Shown here: piece by piece, positions 37,885-46,886 of the stretch
Position numbering within the stretch: position 1 is the first letter of the stretch
How the letters are laid out: each line of letters begins with the position of its first letter
NCBI GenBank assembly: GCA_046331665.1
Contig: JAXLQK010000013.1
Span: 114,411 to 178,410, forward strand
DNA: 64,000 bases
Reading direction: 5' to 3'
Source of the DNA: CAWBAT01 sp046331665
GTDB lineage: Bacteria; Acidobacteriota; Terriglobia; Versatilivoradales; Versatilivoraceae
Notes under the pieces: generated by a model
The model's database searches: none
Seen by the model: the letters and a program-made list of their open reading frames with translations, nothing else
What the model was told of the DNA's origin: nothing
Program-made: the position numbers and the translations under genes

Positions 37885-39180
37885 ATGACCCTCACTTTTT
37901 TCTTGGGAAAATCATTGCGCCAGCATTTCGCCCGGATTCTCATGACGGCTGGCTTGTCCATTTTCTCAGTCGGCATGCTTCCGCCACGAACTGCCATCGC
38001 CGGAGTGCCGGATGAAGAGTGTATGAATTGTCATGAGGATAAGGAGTTGAAGGACGGTGCCAATCGCCCTCTGTTTGTGGATAAGGCACAGTTCGACAAT
38101 TCCATCCATGGGAGATCAGGCATCTCCTGCGTCAGCTGTCATACCGACCTGGAAAATATCAAAGATTTCCCACACCCCGAAAATTTGAAAAAAGTGGAAT
38201 GCGCGAGCTGTCATCCCGAGGCCCAGGCAAAGTTTGAAAAAAGCGTCCACGCGAAAGCACGGACGGACCAGGGTGGGCAAAAGGTCCTGTGTCGATCCTG
38301 CCACGGGCACCATGATGTTTTGGAAAGCCGCCAGGTCAATTCAAGAACCCATCCGTTACAACAACCTGCTACTTGCGGGACATGTCATTTTGACGGCTCC
38401 TTGCAAGGGAAGCATCGTGTGGATGCAAAGGATTTTCTCACCAGTGTCCACGGGGTTGCCCTCATCAAATATGGACTCTCCAACAGCGCTACGTGTGTCA
38501 CGTGTCATGGCTCGCATGAAGTAGTGGACACCTCTGAAGCCGGCTCTCTCGTCTCGAGGAGAAACGTACCGCACACCTGTGGCCGCTGTCATGAAGGAAT
38601 ATTAAGAGACTACCTCGAGGGAGTCCACGGCCAGGATTTTGAGAGAGGGATCAAAGACGTTCCTGTCTGCACCGACTGTCATGGGGAACACCGGATCCTT
38701 TCACCCCAAGACAATCAATCCAAAGTCTACGCCACCAAGGTCGCCCTGACCTGTGCCGGATGCCACGACAATCAGGATCTCACCCAGGCCTACCATCTTC
38801 CGCCGGGACGTCTTCGATCTTTTCAGGGTAGTTTCCACGGGGTGGCCTCTCATTTCGGGGAGACGCGCGTAGCCAGCTGTATCAGCTGTCACGGCTTTCA
38901 CAATATCCGGCCGTCCAGCGATCCAAAGTCACCCGTCAACCAGGCAAATTTGCCGAATACCTGTGGTCAGTGTCACGGAGGGGCGATCCAGCGGTTATCC
39001 AACGCCAAAATCCATGTCCTGGACCCGAAAGTCACGAACTACGCAGGCTTTCTGATTCAGAAATTCTACTTTTACATGATTTCCACAATCATGGGGTGTT
39101 TTGTCCTTTATATCGCTGCGGATCTCAAATTCAGACTTTCCAGGAATTCCAAGCGCCACTCCAGAGGAGAGAAGGATTGA
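37885..39180 (+). CDS. Membrane-anchored undecahaem (11 CXXCH) cytochrome c
   Basis: 431 residues from ATG 37885. Signal peptide (LMTAGLSIFSVGMLPP, cleavage near AIAG), then eleven CXXCH sites: CMNCH, CVSCH, CASCH, CRSCH, CGTCH, CVTCH, CGRCH, CTDCH, CAGCH, CISCH and CGQCH. Many are followed by SVHG or similar His that can act as distal ligands (NSIHGRSG, TSVHGVAL, EGVHGQDF, GSFHGVAS). One C-terminal membrane helix (about 395-415) anchors it. Resembles NapC/NrfH-independent multihaem proteins paired with a cytochrome b. Next gene is the cytochrome b partner, 56 nt on. Confidence 0.92.
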   Translation: MTLTFFLGKSLRQHFARILMTAGLSIFSVGMLPPRTAIAGVPDEECMNCHEDKELKDGANRPLFVDKAQFDNSIHGRSGISCVSCHTDLENIKDFPHPENLKKVECASCHPEAQAKFEKSVHAKARTDQGGQKVLCRSCHGHHDVLESRQVNSRTHPLQQPATCGTCHFDGSLQGKHRVDAKDFLTSVHGVALIKYGLSNSATCVTCHGSHEVVDTSEAGSLVSRRNVPHTCGRCHEGILRDYLEGVHGQDFERGIKDVPVCTDCHGEHRILSPQDNQSKVYATKVALTCAGCHDNQDLTQAYHLPPGRLRSFQGSFHGVASHFGETRVASCISCHGFHNIRPSSDPKSPVNQANLPNTCGQCHGGAIQRLSNAKIHVLDPKVTNYAGFLIQKFYFYMISTIMGCFVLYIAADLKFRLSRNSKRHSRGEKD

Positions 39181-39236
39181 GTCTAACCACACCATCATCG
39201 TCCGCTGACCCAAGTGAAGTTCGGGGAGGCCATACA

Positions 39237-40031
39237 GTGACCAGGAAACGCAGTGAAACAGACTGGCTGATCCGGGATGATGAGGTATTTATCCGGATGA
39301 ATTTAGCCGAACGACTGCAACACGGATTCCTGATCCTGTGCTTTGTTCTGTTGGTGCTCACGGGTCTGCCGCTTTTGACACGGCCAGTCTCCTATACCCA
39401 AGGGCTTTTCCTTTTCGAGTGGGGATTCAGATTGCGAGGAATTCTGCACCGGGGTGCGGGAGTAGGGCTCATTCTGGTTTCCCTGTTTCACCTTTATTAC
39501 ATTACCGCCACGCGGCGCGGCCGGGAGATCTTTGTGGCTCTCCTCCCCCGTATGAAGGATGTAAGCGATGCCCTTCAGACGTTCGGGCATAACCTGGGGT
39601 TCTCGCAGTCGCTCTATCGAAAGGGGATCTTCAAACATTTCTTTGATCGTCATCCCTACTGGCTCTTTACCGAGCCGCCACTCTATGGACGCTACAATTT
39701 TATTGAGAAATTCGAATATCTGGCCCTTGTCTGGGGTAACCTGGTCATGATCACCACAGGAGCATTCTTATGGGCCACCAACCTTTCACTGCGCTGGTTC
39801 CCTTTGTGGATCTACGACATCTTCAAAATCATCCACGGCTATGAAGCGGTGTTGGCTTTCCTGGCAATTATTATCTGGCATTTGTACAACGTCCATTTGA
39901 GTCGCGGAGTGTTTCCCATGAGCAAAGTCTTTCTCAATGGGAAAATTACCGGCAAAGAATTGCGCGAGCACCATTTCTTGGAATACAAATCCATTCTCGA
40001 GGAACGGCGGCGCCGCATGAAATTCGAATAA
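39237..40031 (+). CDS. Cytochrome b (formate dehydrogenase gamma / b561-like) subunit
   Basis: 264 residues from GTG 39237, chosen for GGGGAGG 7 nt upstream; a longer in-frame reading overlaps the previous gene. Four or five membrane helices with haem-ligand His candidates in LAERLQHGFLILCF, RLRGILHRGAGVGLILVSLF, KIIHGYEAVLAFLAIIIWHL and YNVHLSRG. The fold is that of quinone-linked cytochrome b subunits. With the 11-haem cytochrome it would form a quinol-to-periplasm electron conduit (inference). Confidence 0.88.
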   Translation: MTRKRSETDWLIRDDEVFIRMNLAERLQHGFLILCFVLLVLTGLPLLTRPVSYTQGLFLFEWGFRLRGILHRGAGVGLILVSLFHLYYITATRRGREIFVALLPRMKDVSDALQTFGHNLGFSQSLYRKGIFKHFFDRHPYWLFTEPPLYGRYNFIEKFEYLALVWGNLVMITTGAFLWATNLSLRWFPLWIYDIFKIIHGYEAVLAFLAIIIWHLYNVHLSRGVFPMSKVFLNGKITGKELREHHFLEYKSILEERRRRMKFE

Positions 40032-40070
40032 GGCAGGCGGGAATTACGGTGATGAAGGTTGGAGTCAAAG

Positions 40071-40319
40071 ATGTTCTCAATTTTTCTAGCTCAGATTCCG
40101 GAAGGAGCCACGCTTCGGATCCTGGGGATTTCGGGATCCCCTCATCTGCGCCGCGAGCTGGCACAACTAGGAATTCATATCGGGGATCTTGTTCGTGTCC
40201 ATCAGCATGTCCCATTCGGGGGTCCGATTCTCCTGGAACATTGCGGAACGAAGGTTGCCTTGGGGAGAACCATCGCCGAACGGATCCGCGTGGGGGTAGT
40301 GAATACCGAATCGCTCTAG
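40071..40319 (+). CDS. feoA: Ferrous iron transport protein A
   Basis: 82 residues from ATG 40071 (GGAG 6 nt upstream). SH3-like FeoA fold: IPEGATLRILGISGSPHLRR, ELAQLGIHIGDLVRV and a final VALGRTIAERIRVGVV. FeoA assists FeoB in Fe(II) uptake. Its end overlaps the beginning of feoB; see the feoB entry for the odd junction. Begins 39 nt after the cytochrome b gene, so probably co-transcribed with the haem-protein operon. Confidence 0.87.
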   Translation: MFSIFLAQIPEGATLRILGISGSPHLRRELAQLGIHIGDLVRVHQHVPFGGPILLEHCGTKVALGRTIAERIRVGVVNTESL

Positions 40320-42214
40320 TCGGACAGCCGAATTCCGGGAAAAGCACCCTCTTCAATAGTGTGGCGGGTTATCGTTCAGTCACCGCCAATTTTCCTGGCG
40401 CCACCGTCCATTACACGAGCAGCCAGATTCGTTTCCAGGGCTTGATTTCCCAGCTCATTGACCTGCCTGGCATTTACTCGTTGACGGTCTCGAATCCCGC
40501 CGAAAGAGCAAGTCGCAATTTCCTGCTCGGGGTAACTGCAAGCGCCATTATTCACGTCATTGACTCCTCAGTTTTATCGCGCAGTCTCGAGCTTACCCTG
40601 CAACTCCTCGAACTCGGGGTGCCGATGGTCGTGTGCTTGAACATGATGGATGAGGCTCACCGGAAGGGAATCCGGATCGATTCCCAAGAACTATCGGATA
40701 AGCTCGGAGTCCCTGTCGTGGAAACCGTGGCGGCCGAAGGAATCGGCATCCATCGTCTCTTCCAGGAAACGTTTCGGCTCATCGACCATTTGTCAGACTT
40801 CCAGAGTCGTTTGGCATATGACCGAGATACTGAGGAGACCATCGATCATTTGAGGAGCCAAATCGAACGGCTTCCGAACCTGCCCAGTCGACTCCCGCCC
40901 AGAATGTTTGCCCTGCGTCTTTTGGAAGGCGATGATCAGCTCGCAGAGCATCTCCACAGTTTACCGGCGGAGGCCATCGATTCTGCCCGCCGGCAATTGG
41001 AAGTGAATCGTGGAAAGTCCGCGGAAGAAGTGATTGAGTCGGAGCGGCATGCCCTTTCCATGAAACTTTTCGAAACGGTCGCTGCCGTCAGCACTCCCCC
41101 GCATGACCTTCGGGAAAAACTCGATGGCCTGCTGACCCATCGAGTATGGGGGTACGTGATCCTGGCTGGAATGCTGGTGGCGTTTTTCGGGATCGTTTAC
41201 GGTATCGGGAATCTGCTGGAAAGTCGTGTCTTGAGTATATTTGAGGAATTCCTGGCGATCACTGGTCAATGGCTTTCTCATTCTCCCCTCTCGTTGACAT
41301 TCGTTCGAGGACTGACTCAGGGAATCGCGGGCGGTACGGCGATTGTCCTCCCTTACCTGCTGCCTTTTCTGATGGGGATGGCGATCTTGGAAGATGTTGG
41401 TTACTTGCCGCGGGTCGCTTTCTTAATGGATTCCTTCATGCACCGAATCGGTCTCCATGGGATTGCGGTCATTCCTGCCGTGCTTGGATACGGGTGCAAT
41501 GTCCCCGCAGTGATGGCGACCCGTATTCTCTCCTCTCCGCGCGACCGGTTTATTGCCGCCTTTCTCTCTACGCTGACGCCCTGTTCAGCCCGCATGACCG
41601 TGATCTTTGGATTGGTGGCCTTCTATCTCGGCCCCTGGTGGGCCTTGCTGATTTATGTTTTGAATCTGGTGGTCATCGCATTATCCGGGAAGATCCTGAC
41701 CGCACTGCTGCCGGAGTGCTCCCCAGGTTTGATTTTGGAAGTTCCCCCATATCGAAAGCCCCGGCTTTCCATATTGCTGAGAAAAACCTGGTTGCGAATG
41801 AAAGAGTTCGTCGTCATCGCCTGGCCGCTATTGATTGCCGGGAGCCTCCTCCTCAGCCTGGGAGAGTACTATCATTGGGACCGGGTCCTTAACAAAGGGC
41901 TTTCTCCCCTGACGGCACTCCTGGGACTGCCGGCCTCGGTGGGAACGACTCTCCTGTTCGGGGTCCTTCGTAAAGAACTCTCCATGATCATGCTCATGCA
42001 GGCCCTGGGGACCACTCAAGTGCAGTCTGTGATGACAGTGGGCCAAATCTTCGTCTTCACGCTCTTTATTACCTTTTATATTCCGTGCGTTGCGACTCTG
42101 GCCGCTCTCATTAAGGAGATTGGCTGGAGAGAAGCGATCGCCGTGGCCGCCTACAGTCTGTTTTCCGCTGTGCTGATCGGCCTGGGGGGAAGACTTCTCT
42201 TCGCGATGGTCTAG
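40301..42214 (+). CDS. feoB: Ferrous iron transporter FeoB (start unresolved)
   Basis: Inner-membrane Fe(II) transporter with cytoplasmic G domain. G1 is YRIALVGQPNSGKSTLFN, G3 DLPGIYSL, G4 NMMD, then a helical GDI-like part and about ten membrane helices with the gate motifs GYGCNVPAVMATRIL and TLTPCSARMTV. There is no ATG/GTG/TTG in frame between the feoA start and G1; the only upstream start (GTG 40049) would add about 80 non-FeoB residues. GTG 40299 lies two bases out of frame: one extra A in the AA that follows would give MKYRIALVGQ, and would also fuse feoA to feoB. Confidence 0.88.
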   Translation, partial: EYRIALVGQPNSGKSTLFNSVAGYRSVTANFPGATVHYTSSQIRFQGLISQLIDLPGIYSLTVSNPAERASRNFLLGVTASAIIHVIDSSVLSRSLELTLQLLELGVPMVVCLNMMDEAHRKGIRIDSQELSDKLGVPVVETVAAEGIGIHRLFQETFRLIDHLSDFQSRLAYDRDTEETIDHLRSQIERLPNLPSRLPPRMFALRLLEGDDQLAEHLHSLPAEAIDSARRQLEVNRGKSAEEVIESERHALSMKLFETVAAVSTPPHDLREKLDGLLTHRVWGYVILAGMLVAFFGIVYGIGNLLESRVLSIFEEFLAITGQWLSHSPLSLTFVRGLTQGIAGGTAIVLPYLLPFLMGMAILEDVGYLPRVAFLMDSFMHRIGLHGIAVIPAVLGYGCNVPAVMATRILSSPRDRFIAAFLSTLTPCSARMTVIFGLVAFYLGPWWALLIYVLNLVVIALSGKILTALLPECSPGLILEVPPYRKPRLSILLRKTWLRMKEFVVIAWPLLIAGSLLLSLGEYYHWDRVLNKGLSPLTALLGLPASVGTTLLFGVLRKELSMIMLMQALGTTQVQSVMTVGQIFVFTLFITFYIPCVATLAALIKEIGWREAIAVAAYSLFSAVLIGLGGRLLFAMV

Positions 42215-42345
42215 CAGGTTGCTGAAATACTCGGTCGAGCAAAGAGCGGGAGCTGTAGCGCCGGTCTATGACCGCTGAAATTCAATCACTTGCAGAACGA
42301 CGCTCATAAGGCGCCGCTACAGGGAGTTTTTCAGCAATGGGCTAG
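42211..42345. repeat. MITE-like dispersed repeat, copy 2
   Basis: About 135 nt, same element as at 28392. Starts CTAGCAGGTTGCTGAAA and ends TTTTTCAGCAATGGGCTAG; the interior CGGTCTATGACCGCTGAAAT and CGCTCATAAGGCGCCGCTAC align with copy 1. As in copy 1, the TAG at its left end is the stop codon of the gene before it (feoB). Confidence 0.8.
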
Positions 42346-42458
42346 AAGTCTTTTCCCTGAAAACACCGATTTCATTCCCGTCAATTAAGCTTCTACCCAA
42401 ACCCCATTTTTCGTTATGATCGCAATCATGACATCCAACAAATAAGGGAGAACTCTTC

Positions 42459-43838
42459 ATGCAACTCAGCCGACGACATTTTATTTCTTCTTCCGGAGTT
42501 GGGCTTCTCGGGGCTTCATTCACGGCCAAAAGCTTTGCCAACATAGCCGGAGCCAACGACCGCATTGTGATGGGGTTTATCGGCCTGGGGGGAATGGGAC
42601 AGTACAACCTGAAGGATTTTCTTCAGATGAAAGACGTGACGGTTGCCGCGGTGTGCGACGTCTGGGAACACAACCTCCATCAAGCCTCGAAATTGACCGA
42701 AAGTCAGCCAGCAGGCAAAGCCAGGGAGTACTCCGATTTCCGAAGAGTCATAGAACTGAAAGACATTGATGCCGTTCTCATCGCGACTCCGGATCATTGG
42801 CACGCCTTGCCAGCCATTCGTGCCTGTGAAGCAGGCAAAGACGTGTATGTGGAAAAGCCTTTGGCTTACTGCATTCGCGAAGGTCGCAAGATAGTCGACG
42901 CCGCCCGTCAGAACAAACGGGTTACTCAAATGGGAACCCAACAACGATCTGGCAAGCACTATGCCGAGGCCTCTCAACTAATTCAACAGGGGCGTATCGG
43001 GAAAATCAGTCGTGTCGCGGCCTGGAACTATGGCAATGACTCTCCTTTGGGCATTGGTAATCCGCCCGACGCCAATCCTCCCAGCGGACTGAATTGGGAT
43101 ATGTATTTGGGGGCTGCACCGGTCGTTCCATTTAATCCCAATCGCTTTATCCTGAATTTCCGCTGGTTCTGGGATTATGCCGGAGGAATGATGACGGATT
43201 GGGGAGTGCATCATATTGACGCGGTTCACATGGCGATGGGAGTTCGCGCTCCCAAATCCGTCTGCGCCTTTGGACGGAAATTTTTTCTGAAAGATAACCG
43301 CCAGACCCCTGACACCTTGGAAGTGACATACGAATACCCAGAATTCATTCTTACCTATTCCAGCCGTTTCCTGAATAATCGCAGTCCTCAAGGAAGAACC
43401 TACGGAATCGAGTTCTTCGGAACCGACGGAACGCTATTCCTCGACCGGTCGGGGTACGAGATCTATCCGGAAACCCGAAAGGTCGATGAAGAGCCGGTAC
43501 CCCCTTATCTCAAGATGGTGCAGAGGGATGATAATCCCCAACAGCCTTGGGAGAGAGAACGGTTTGAGCGCGACGGCAGGACTCAGTTGGTGCAGGGTGA
43601 CGGGTCGGACCAGCACCTGGCCCATGTTCGCAATTTCCTGGATTGCGTGAAGAGCCGCCAACAACCCGTCTCGAATGTGGAGGAAGGTCACCGTTCAACC
43701 ACGGCCGCTCATTTGGGAAATATTTCTTTGCATACTGGAAGAAAGATTCAGTGGGATGCGGAGAAGGAAGAAGTGATCAATGACCCGGCGGCAAACAAAT
43801 TATTGACACGTGAATACCGGAAACCCTGGGAGGTGTAG
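42459..43838 (+). CDS. Tat-exported Gfo/Idh/MocA family oxidoreductase
   Basis: 459 residues. Twin-arginine leader LSRRHFISSSGVGLLGASFT, then NAD(P)-binding IVMGFIGLGGMGQYNLKDFL, ATPDHWHALPAIRACEAGKD, and VYVEKPLAY with the catalytic-type Lys of EKP. C-terminal alpha/beta domain with GGMMTDWGVHHIDAVHMAMG. These Tat-linked members are abundant in Acidobacteria and Planctomycetes and are thought to act on periplasmic sugars or glycosides using a bound cofactor. Substrate unknown. Good ribosome site AAGGGAG. Monocistronic. Confidence 0.9.
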   Translation: MQLSRRHFISSSGVGLLGASFTAKSFANIAGANDRIVMGFIGLGGMGQYNLKDFLQMKDVTVAAVCDVWEHNLHQASKLTESQPAGKAREYSDFRRVIELKDIDAVLIATPDHWHALPAIRACEAGKDVYVEKPLAYCIREGRKIVDAARQNKRVTQMGTQQRSGKHYAEASQLIQQGRIGKISRVAAWNYGNDSPLGIGNPPDANPPSGLNWDMYLGAAPVVPFNPNRFILNFRWFWDYAGGMMTDWGVHHIDAVHMAMGVRAPKSVCAFGRKFFLKDNRQTPDTLEVTYEYPEFILTYSSRFLNNRSPQGRTYGIEFFGTDGTLFLDRSGYEIYPETRKVDEEPVPPYLKMVQRDDNPQQPWERERFERDGRTQLVQGDGSDQHLAHVRNFLDCVKSRQQPVSNVEEGHRSTTAAHLGNISLHTGRKIQWDAEKEEVINDPAANKLLTREYRKPWEV

Positions 43839-44177
43839 TTGTTCCACGCTGACTACCCCTCCTGGATCAGGATGGGTAGTGGAGGCTTTCGGAGCCTTCA
43901 GAGGGTGGTCGGGATTTGACGCGAAGCGACTTTGATCATTCTCTTGACGGTTGTCTCCCTGTCACTACCTTTAAAAGCCCACGGTGAAAAGAGCGTTCAC
44001 CGTGGCTACCAAAATCTTCAATAAAATTTCGTCTCCCGAGAGGGGACTTACCACCCCGAACCCCATTCTAAAATTATGGGGGGAGTTTCTTTCCCACCTG
44101 TAGACAACGCCCGGTGGCTAAAGCATTCGTGGTGAGCACATTTGTCCCATCCGGGAAATTCCTTCTTCTTGATCCAC
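43839..44177. other. Intergenic region with REP-like hairpin
   Basis: 339 nt between convergent genes. Apart from the hairpin at 43977-44007 I see a short GGGTAGTGGAGGC block and no gene. One of these hairpins may serve as a bidirectional terminator. Confidence 0.45.
43977..44007. repeat. Palindromic hairpin (REP-like)
   Basis: GCC-CACGGTGAA, 7-nt loop, TTCACCGTG-GCT: a 9-bp perfect stem extended by an almost paired GCC/GCT. No T-run follows on either strand. Sits between convergent genes, a usual place for REP elements. Confidence 0.5.
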
Positions 44178-44720
44178 TCATGGGGTCTCCACTTTGAAGA
44201 AATATTGCCGGACTGAGGCTTGATCAGATTTAACTTCAGATCCCGGGTAGATAGTGGAAGGCACCTTGACGAACAACATTTCTCCACTCTTAGTGCGAGT
44301 CTTCTGCACTTGGATGAGACCCTTCGTCGACGTTTTCAGCGCGAGTTTAGGTTTCCCTTTCTCAAACAGGAAGACAAACACATGGTCTGACGATCCCCCG
44401 CCAGATTGAAAGACCAGAATATTTTCCACGTGAACAAGATAGAGAGGGTAATCGTCACCCGTGTCAAAAACCAAGGAAGGAGCAATGGCTCCTTTTTCAA
44501 ACCCATAGACCTGCACGACCCCTGGCGCACACCGATGTAATTCAAACCGGGGAAAGGTTCCGTTCAGAGAATCGAGTTGCAAAACACTGGCGGGGAAGGT
44601 CGCCAGCAGTCCATGACAAGGTGTGGTCGGATCCGCTGCGCAAAGATTAAGGGGACTCAAAACGAGGAAGAGAACTGAAGCGATCATTAAACCCAGTCGA
44701 GCTATCTTCCAACTATCCAT
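44178..44720 (-). CDS. Hypothetical exported protein
   Basis: 180 residues from ATG 44720, preceded by GAGGAGG at about 12 nt. Signal peptide WKIARLGLMIASVLFLVLSP with cleavage near LCAAD. The mature part is mostly predicted beta, with LFEKGKPKLALKTSTKGLIQ and a final VRQYFFKVETP; two Cys (in TTPCHGLL and LHRCAPG) may form a disulfide. No family recognised. It follows the SUMF1 lipoprotein gene in the same direction, 72 nt on. Confidence 0.6.
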   Translation of the reverse strand: MDSWKIARLGLMIASVLFLVLSPLNLCAADPTTPCHGLLATFPASVLQLDSLNGTFPRFELHRCAPGVVQVYGFEKGAIAPSLVFDTGDDYPLYLVHVENILVFQSGGGSSDHVFVFLFEKGKPKLALKTSTKGLIQVQKTRTKSGEMLFVKVPSTIYPGSEVKSDQASVRQYFFKVETP

Positions 44721-44792
44721 AATGGAGAAACTCCTCCTCTGATTTGGTTCGCCGCGTGGTTCAGACATAAGCCAGAAGACTTAGCATGTAAA

Positions 44793-45793
44793 CTACCATT
44801 GTTCAGCAACGACCCGGAATCCAAACCCACTTGCACCTATACTCTTAAGATAGAAACGACGAGCGGCTGATCGGCAAACTTCCTTCCCCCACAAATAACA
44901 GCCCCCACGAAGTACTCGTTCATAGTTAAGTCCACCTTCTGTCCAGGGTCTGCCATTCTCTGGGGCGCCAGCGTAATCTACATGAACCCAATCTAAACAC
45001 CATTCGGCAACATTCCCATGCATGTCAAATAATCCAAATTCATTGGCGACTCCCTTTGCACCCACAATGGACAATTTCGGCTGTCCTTCTCTGTCTTCGG
45101 AATTGTAATTGGCGACTGCCGGTGTGATCGTCTTCCCGAAATGATATGCAGTGTTTGTCCCGGCACGACACGCATATTCCCACTCGGCCTCGGAAGGCAA
45201 TCGATATTTTCTTCCCGTATATTGAGACAAGCGATTACAGAACTCTTCCGCCTCATCCCAAAAGACAATATCGACTGGAAAATTTGCACCCTCACCTTGC
45301 AATAATTCTGGAACTCGTTGGGTGAGCCGTCTCTTTACCGAAGGAAGCATTCTTACTGCTTCCCACTGAGATCTAGTCACTTCATATTTCCCCATGAAGA
45401 ATGTCTCAATCTTGACTTGATGGAGAGGTGCTTCAGTCGACCAATCGCTCTTACTAATCCCACTTGTTTCAGCAATTAAAAAATCAGCAAACTCCCTTCC
45501 TTCCTCCCCCTTAGGCGACCCCATCATAAAACTACCAGCCTTGACTTCAACCATCTCCAGCGTAACTCCACTCCCTAATTCCTCGACGTAGTAATTCGCC
45601 TTATTTCTATGGACTTGAATGTCTTTATTTCCTGGTCTTATTTCGGCCACATTAAATTCAAATGTTTTCAGGGAAGGCTTTAGGTTTGAATTGAAGTTCC
45701 TTGATTTGGGACTCTGCCCACAACCCATCAAGAAAAAATTATGGCAAATCGCAAAACAAAGATGTAACGAGAGTGAGGTGATTTTTTCTTCAT
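44793..45793 (-). CDS. SUMF1/formylglycine-generating-enzyme-like lipoprotein
   Basis: FGE-sulfatase domain protein. The catalytic-domain signatures are MVEVKAGSFMMGSPKGEEGR, FFMGKYEVTRSQWEAV, YRLPSEAEWEYACRAG, FGLFDMHGNVAEWCLDWVHV and RVLRGGCYLWGK. True FGEs need a Cys pair near RGGS; here GGCY and EVCRSAARR supply Cys, but such domains are also widespread as non-enzymatic modules. The N-terminus is broken: ATG 45793 reads MKKKSPHSRYIFVLRFAIIF and runs out of frame at a T6 run; one more T would join it to FLMGCGQ, a perfect lipobox. More AT-rich than neighbours. Confidence 0.8.
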
Positions 45794-45932
45794 TAATTTC
45801 AATTGGGAACGGGACGAGAGGACTATTGTACATCAACAAAGAAGGGAGAATTACATGAAGGGGAATCTAGAACATCAGCTTGATGAGTTTCCAGAACATT
45901 AGCCTTCCTGGCTCTCGGGAATCACATAAGCC

Positions 45933-46526
45933 TCATTTCTCCAAAATGACCTCCATTTCCTGCTCGGGACCGTAAAGATCTCGAAGCTGGAATCCCAGCT
46001 TCTTATAAACCCGGATGGCTCTCAAGTTGTTTACCTCGACCGACAGCCAGATGCGGAGATAGCTCTTGCTCCGGGCAAACTCCAGGGTTACCTCGGTGAA
46101 CCTCGTCCCAATGCCTTGATCCCGATAATCCTGATCGATAAAGATGGCGAATTCGGCGCGGGAAGGATTGACCGGACAGAGCATTGTGTGGCCAATGACC
46201 CGGCCTTCATGAAGCGCCACCAGATTACTCCCGTTTTTCTGCAGGTGCCGAAGCCAAATGAAGATTCTGTCCCGCCCGGTGGGGGGCAATCCCTGCGCCG
46301 CCCTCTTTGGTTCGAACCGGTCGTACATATCGACGAGTGATTCAAAGGTAGTGTCTGACAATTCGGTAAATTCAATCTCCAGTCCCTGTTTCGAATGGAA
46401 AGAGACATGAATTCGGGAAGGCAGGACCTCCTGAACCCGGGAAATTTCTTCCCCGCCTGGTAGCTCACCTCCAGGAAGCACCTGTCTGCAATTCAATCCC
46501 GCTGTTTGTATCGCCGCCCGATTCAT
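45933..46526 (-). CDS. GNAT family N-acetyltransferase
   Basis: 197 residues from ATG 46526 (AGGA 8 nt upstream; an earlier ATG at 46589 has no ribosome site). Residues about 50-195 form a GNAT fold with NLVALHEGRVIGHTMLCPVN, acetyl-CoA loop YRDQGIGTRFTEVTLEFAR and VNNLRAIRVYKKLGFQLRD. The first 45 residues are Gly/Glu-rich and not part of the domain. Acceptor unknown. Stands alone. Confidence 0.85.
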   Translation of the reverse strand: MNRAAIQTAGLNCRQVLPGGELPGGEEISRVQEVLPSRIHVSFHSKQGLEIEFTELSDTTFESLVDMYDRFEPKRAAQGLPPTGRDRIFIWLRHLQKNGSNLVALHEGRVIGHTMLCPVNPSRAEFAIFIDQDYRDQGIGTRFTEVTLEFARSKSYLRIWLSVEVNNLRAIRVYKKLGFQLRDLYGPEQEMEVILEK

Positions 46527-46886
46527 AGAGAGGTCCTGGTCTCCGGATCTGATTCCACTCGTTTTATGTTGCAGAAGGTCGCAAGTCATTGTTGTAGCCG
46601 GGGTCGTTGACCACGGCCGACCTTAGCAAGGCCTCGACAGCTCCTTCCGGCCGGAGCCAGCCTGATTGCAGCACGAACCTGAAAAAGCGAGTGCCAGACC
46701 CGATTCCATCCTCCGACAGAGAAACCGCAACTTAACAGCCAAACCCACGAAGGCGGGAATCACGATAAGTGCTCTTTTTTCAACAAAGGTTTGAGAGGGG
46801 AATCGAGACAGGCACGAAAAGGGCGGGGATTCCCCCATTCGACAGAGGGAACGGACAAAGATTAATAAAGAAATCAACCGCTGAAG
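46527..46886. other. Intergenic region downstream of NtrC-type regulator 1
   Basis: 360 nt between the stop of the NtrC-type regulator and the acetyltransferase start. I see only short GC-rich inverted segments (for example GGTCGTTGACCACGGCCGACC near 46600) and no gene. Confidence 0.4.

Noticed and set aside
38970..39236. N-terminal extension of the cytochrome b reading frame
   Set aside because: It overlaps the end of the 11-haem cytochrome gene and has no family similarity; GTG 39237 has a proper ribosome site.
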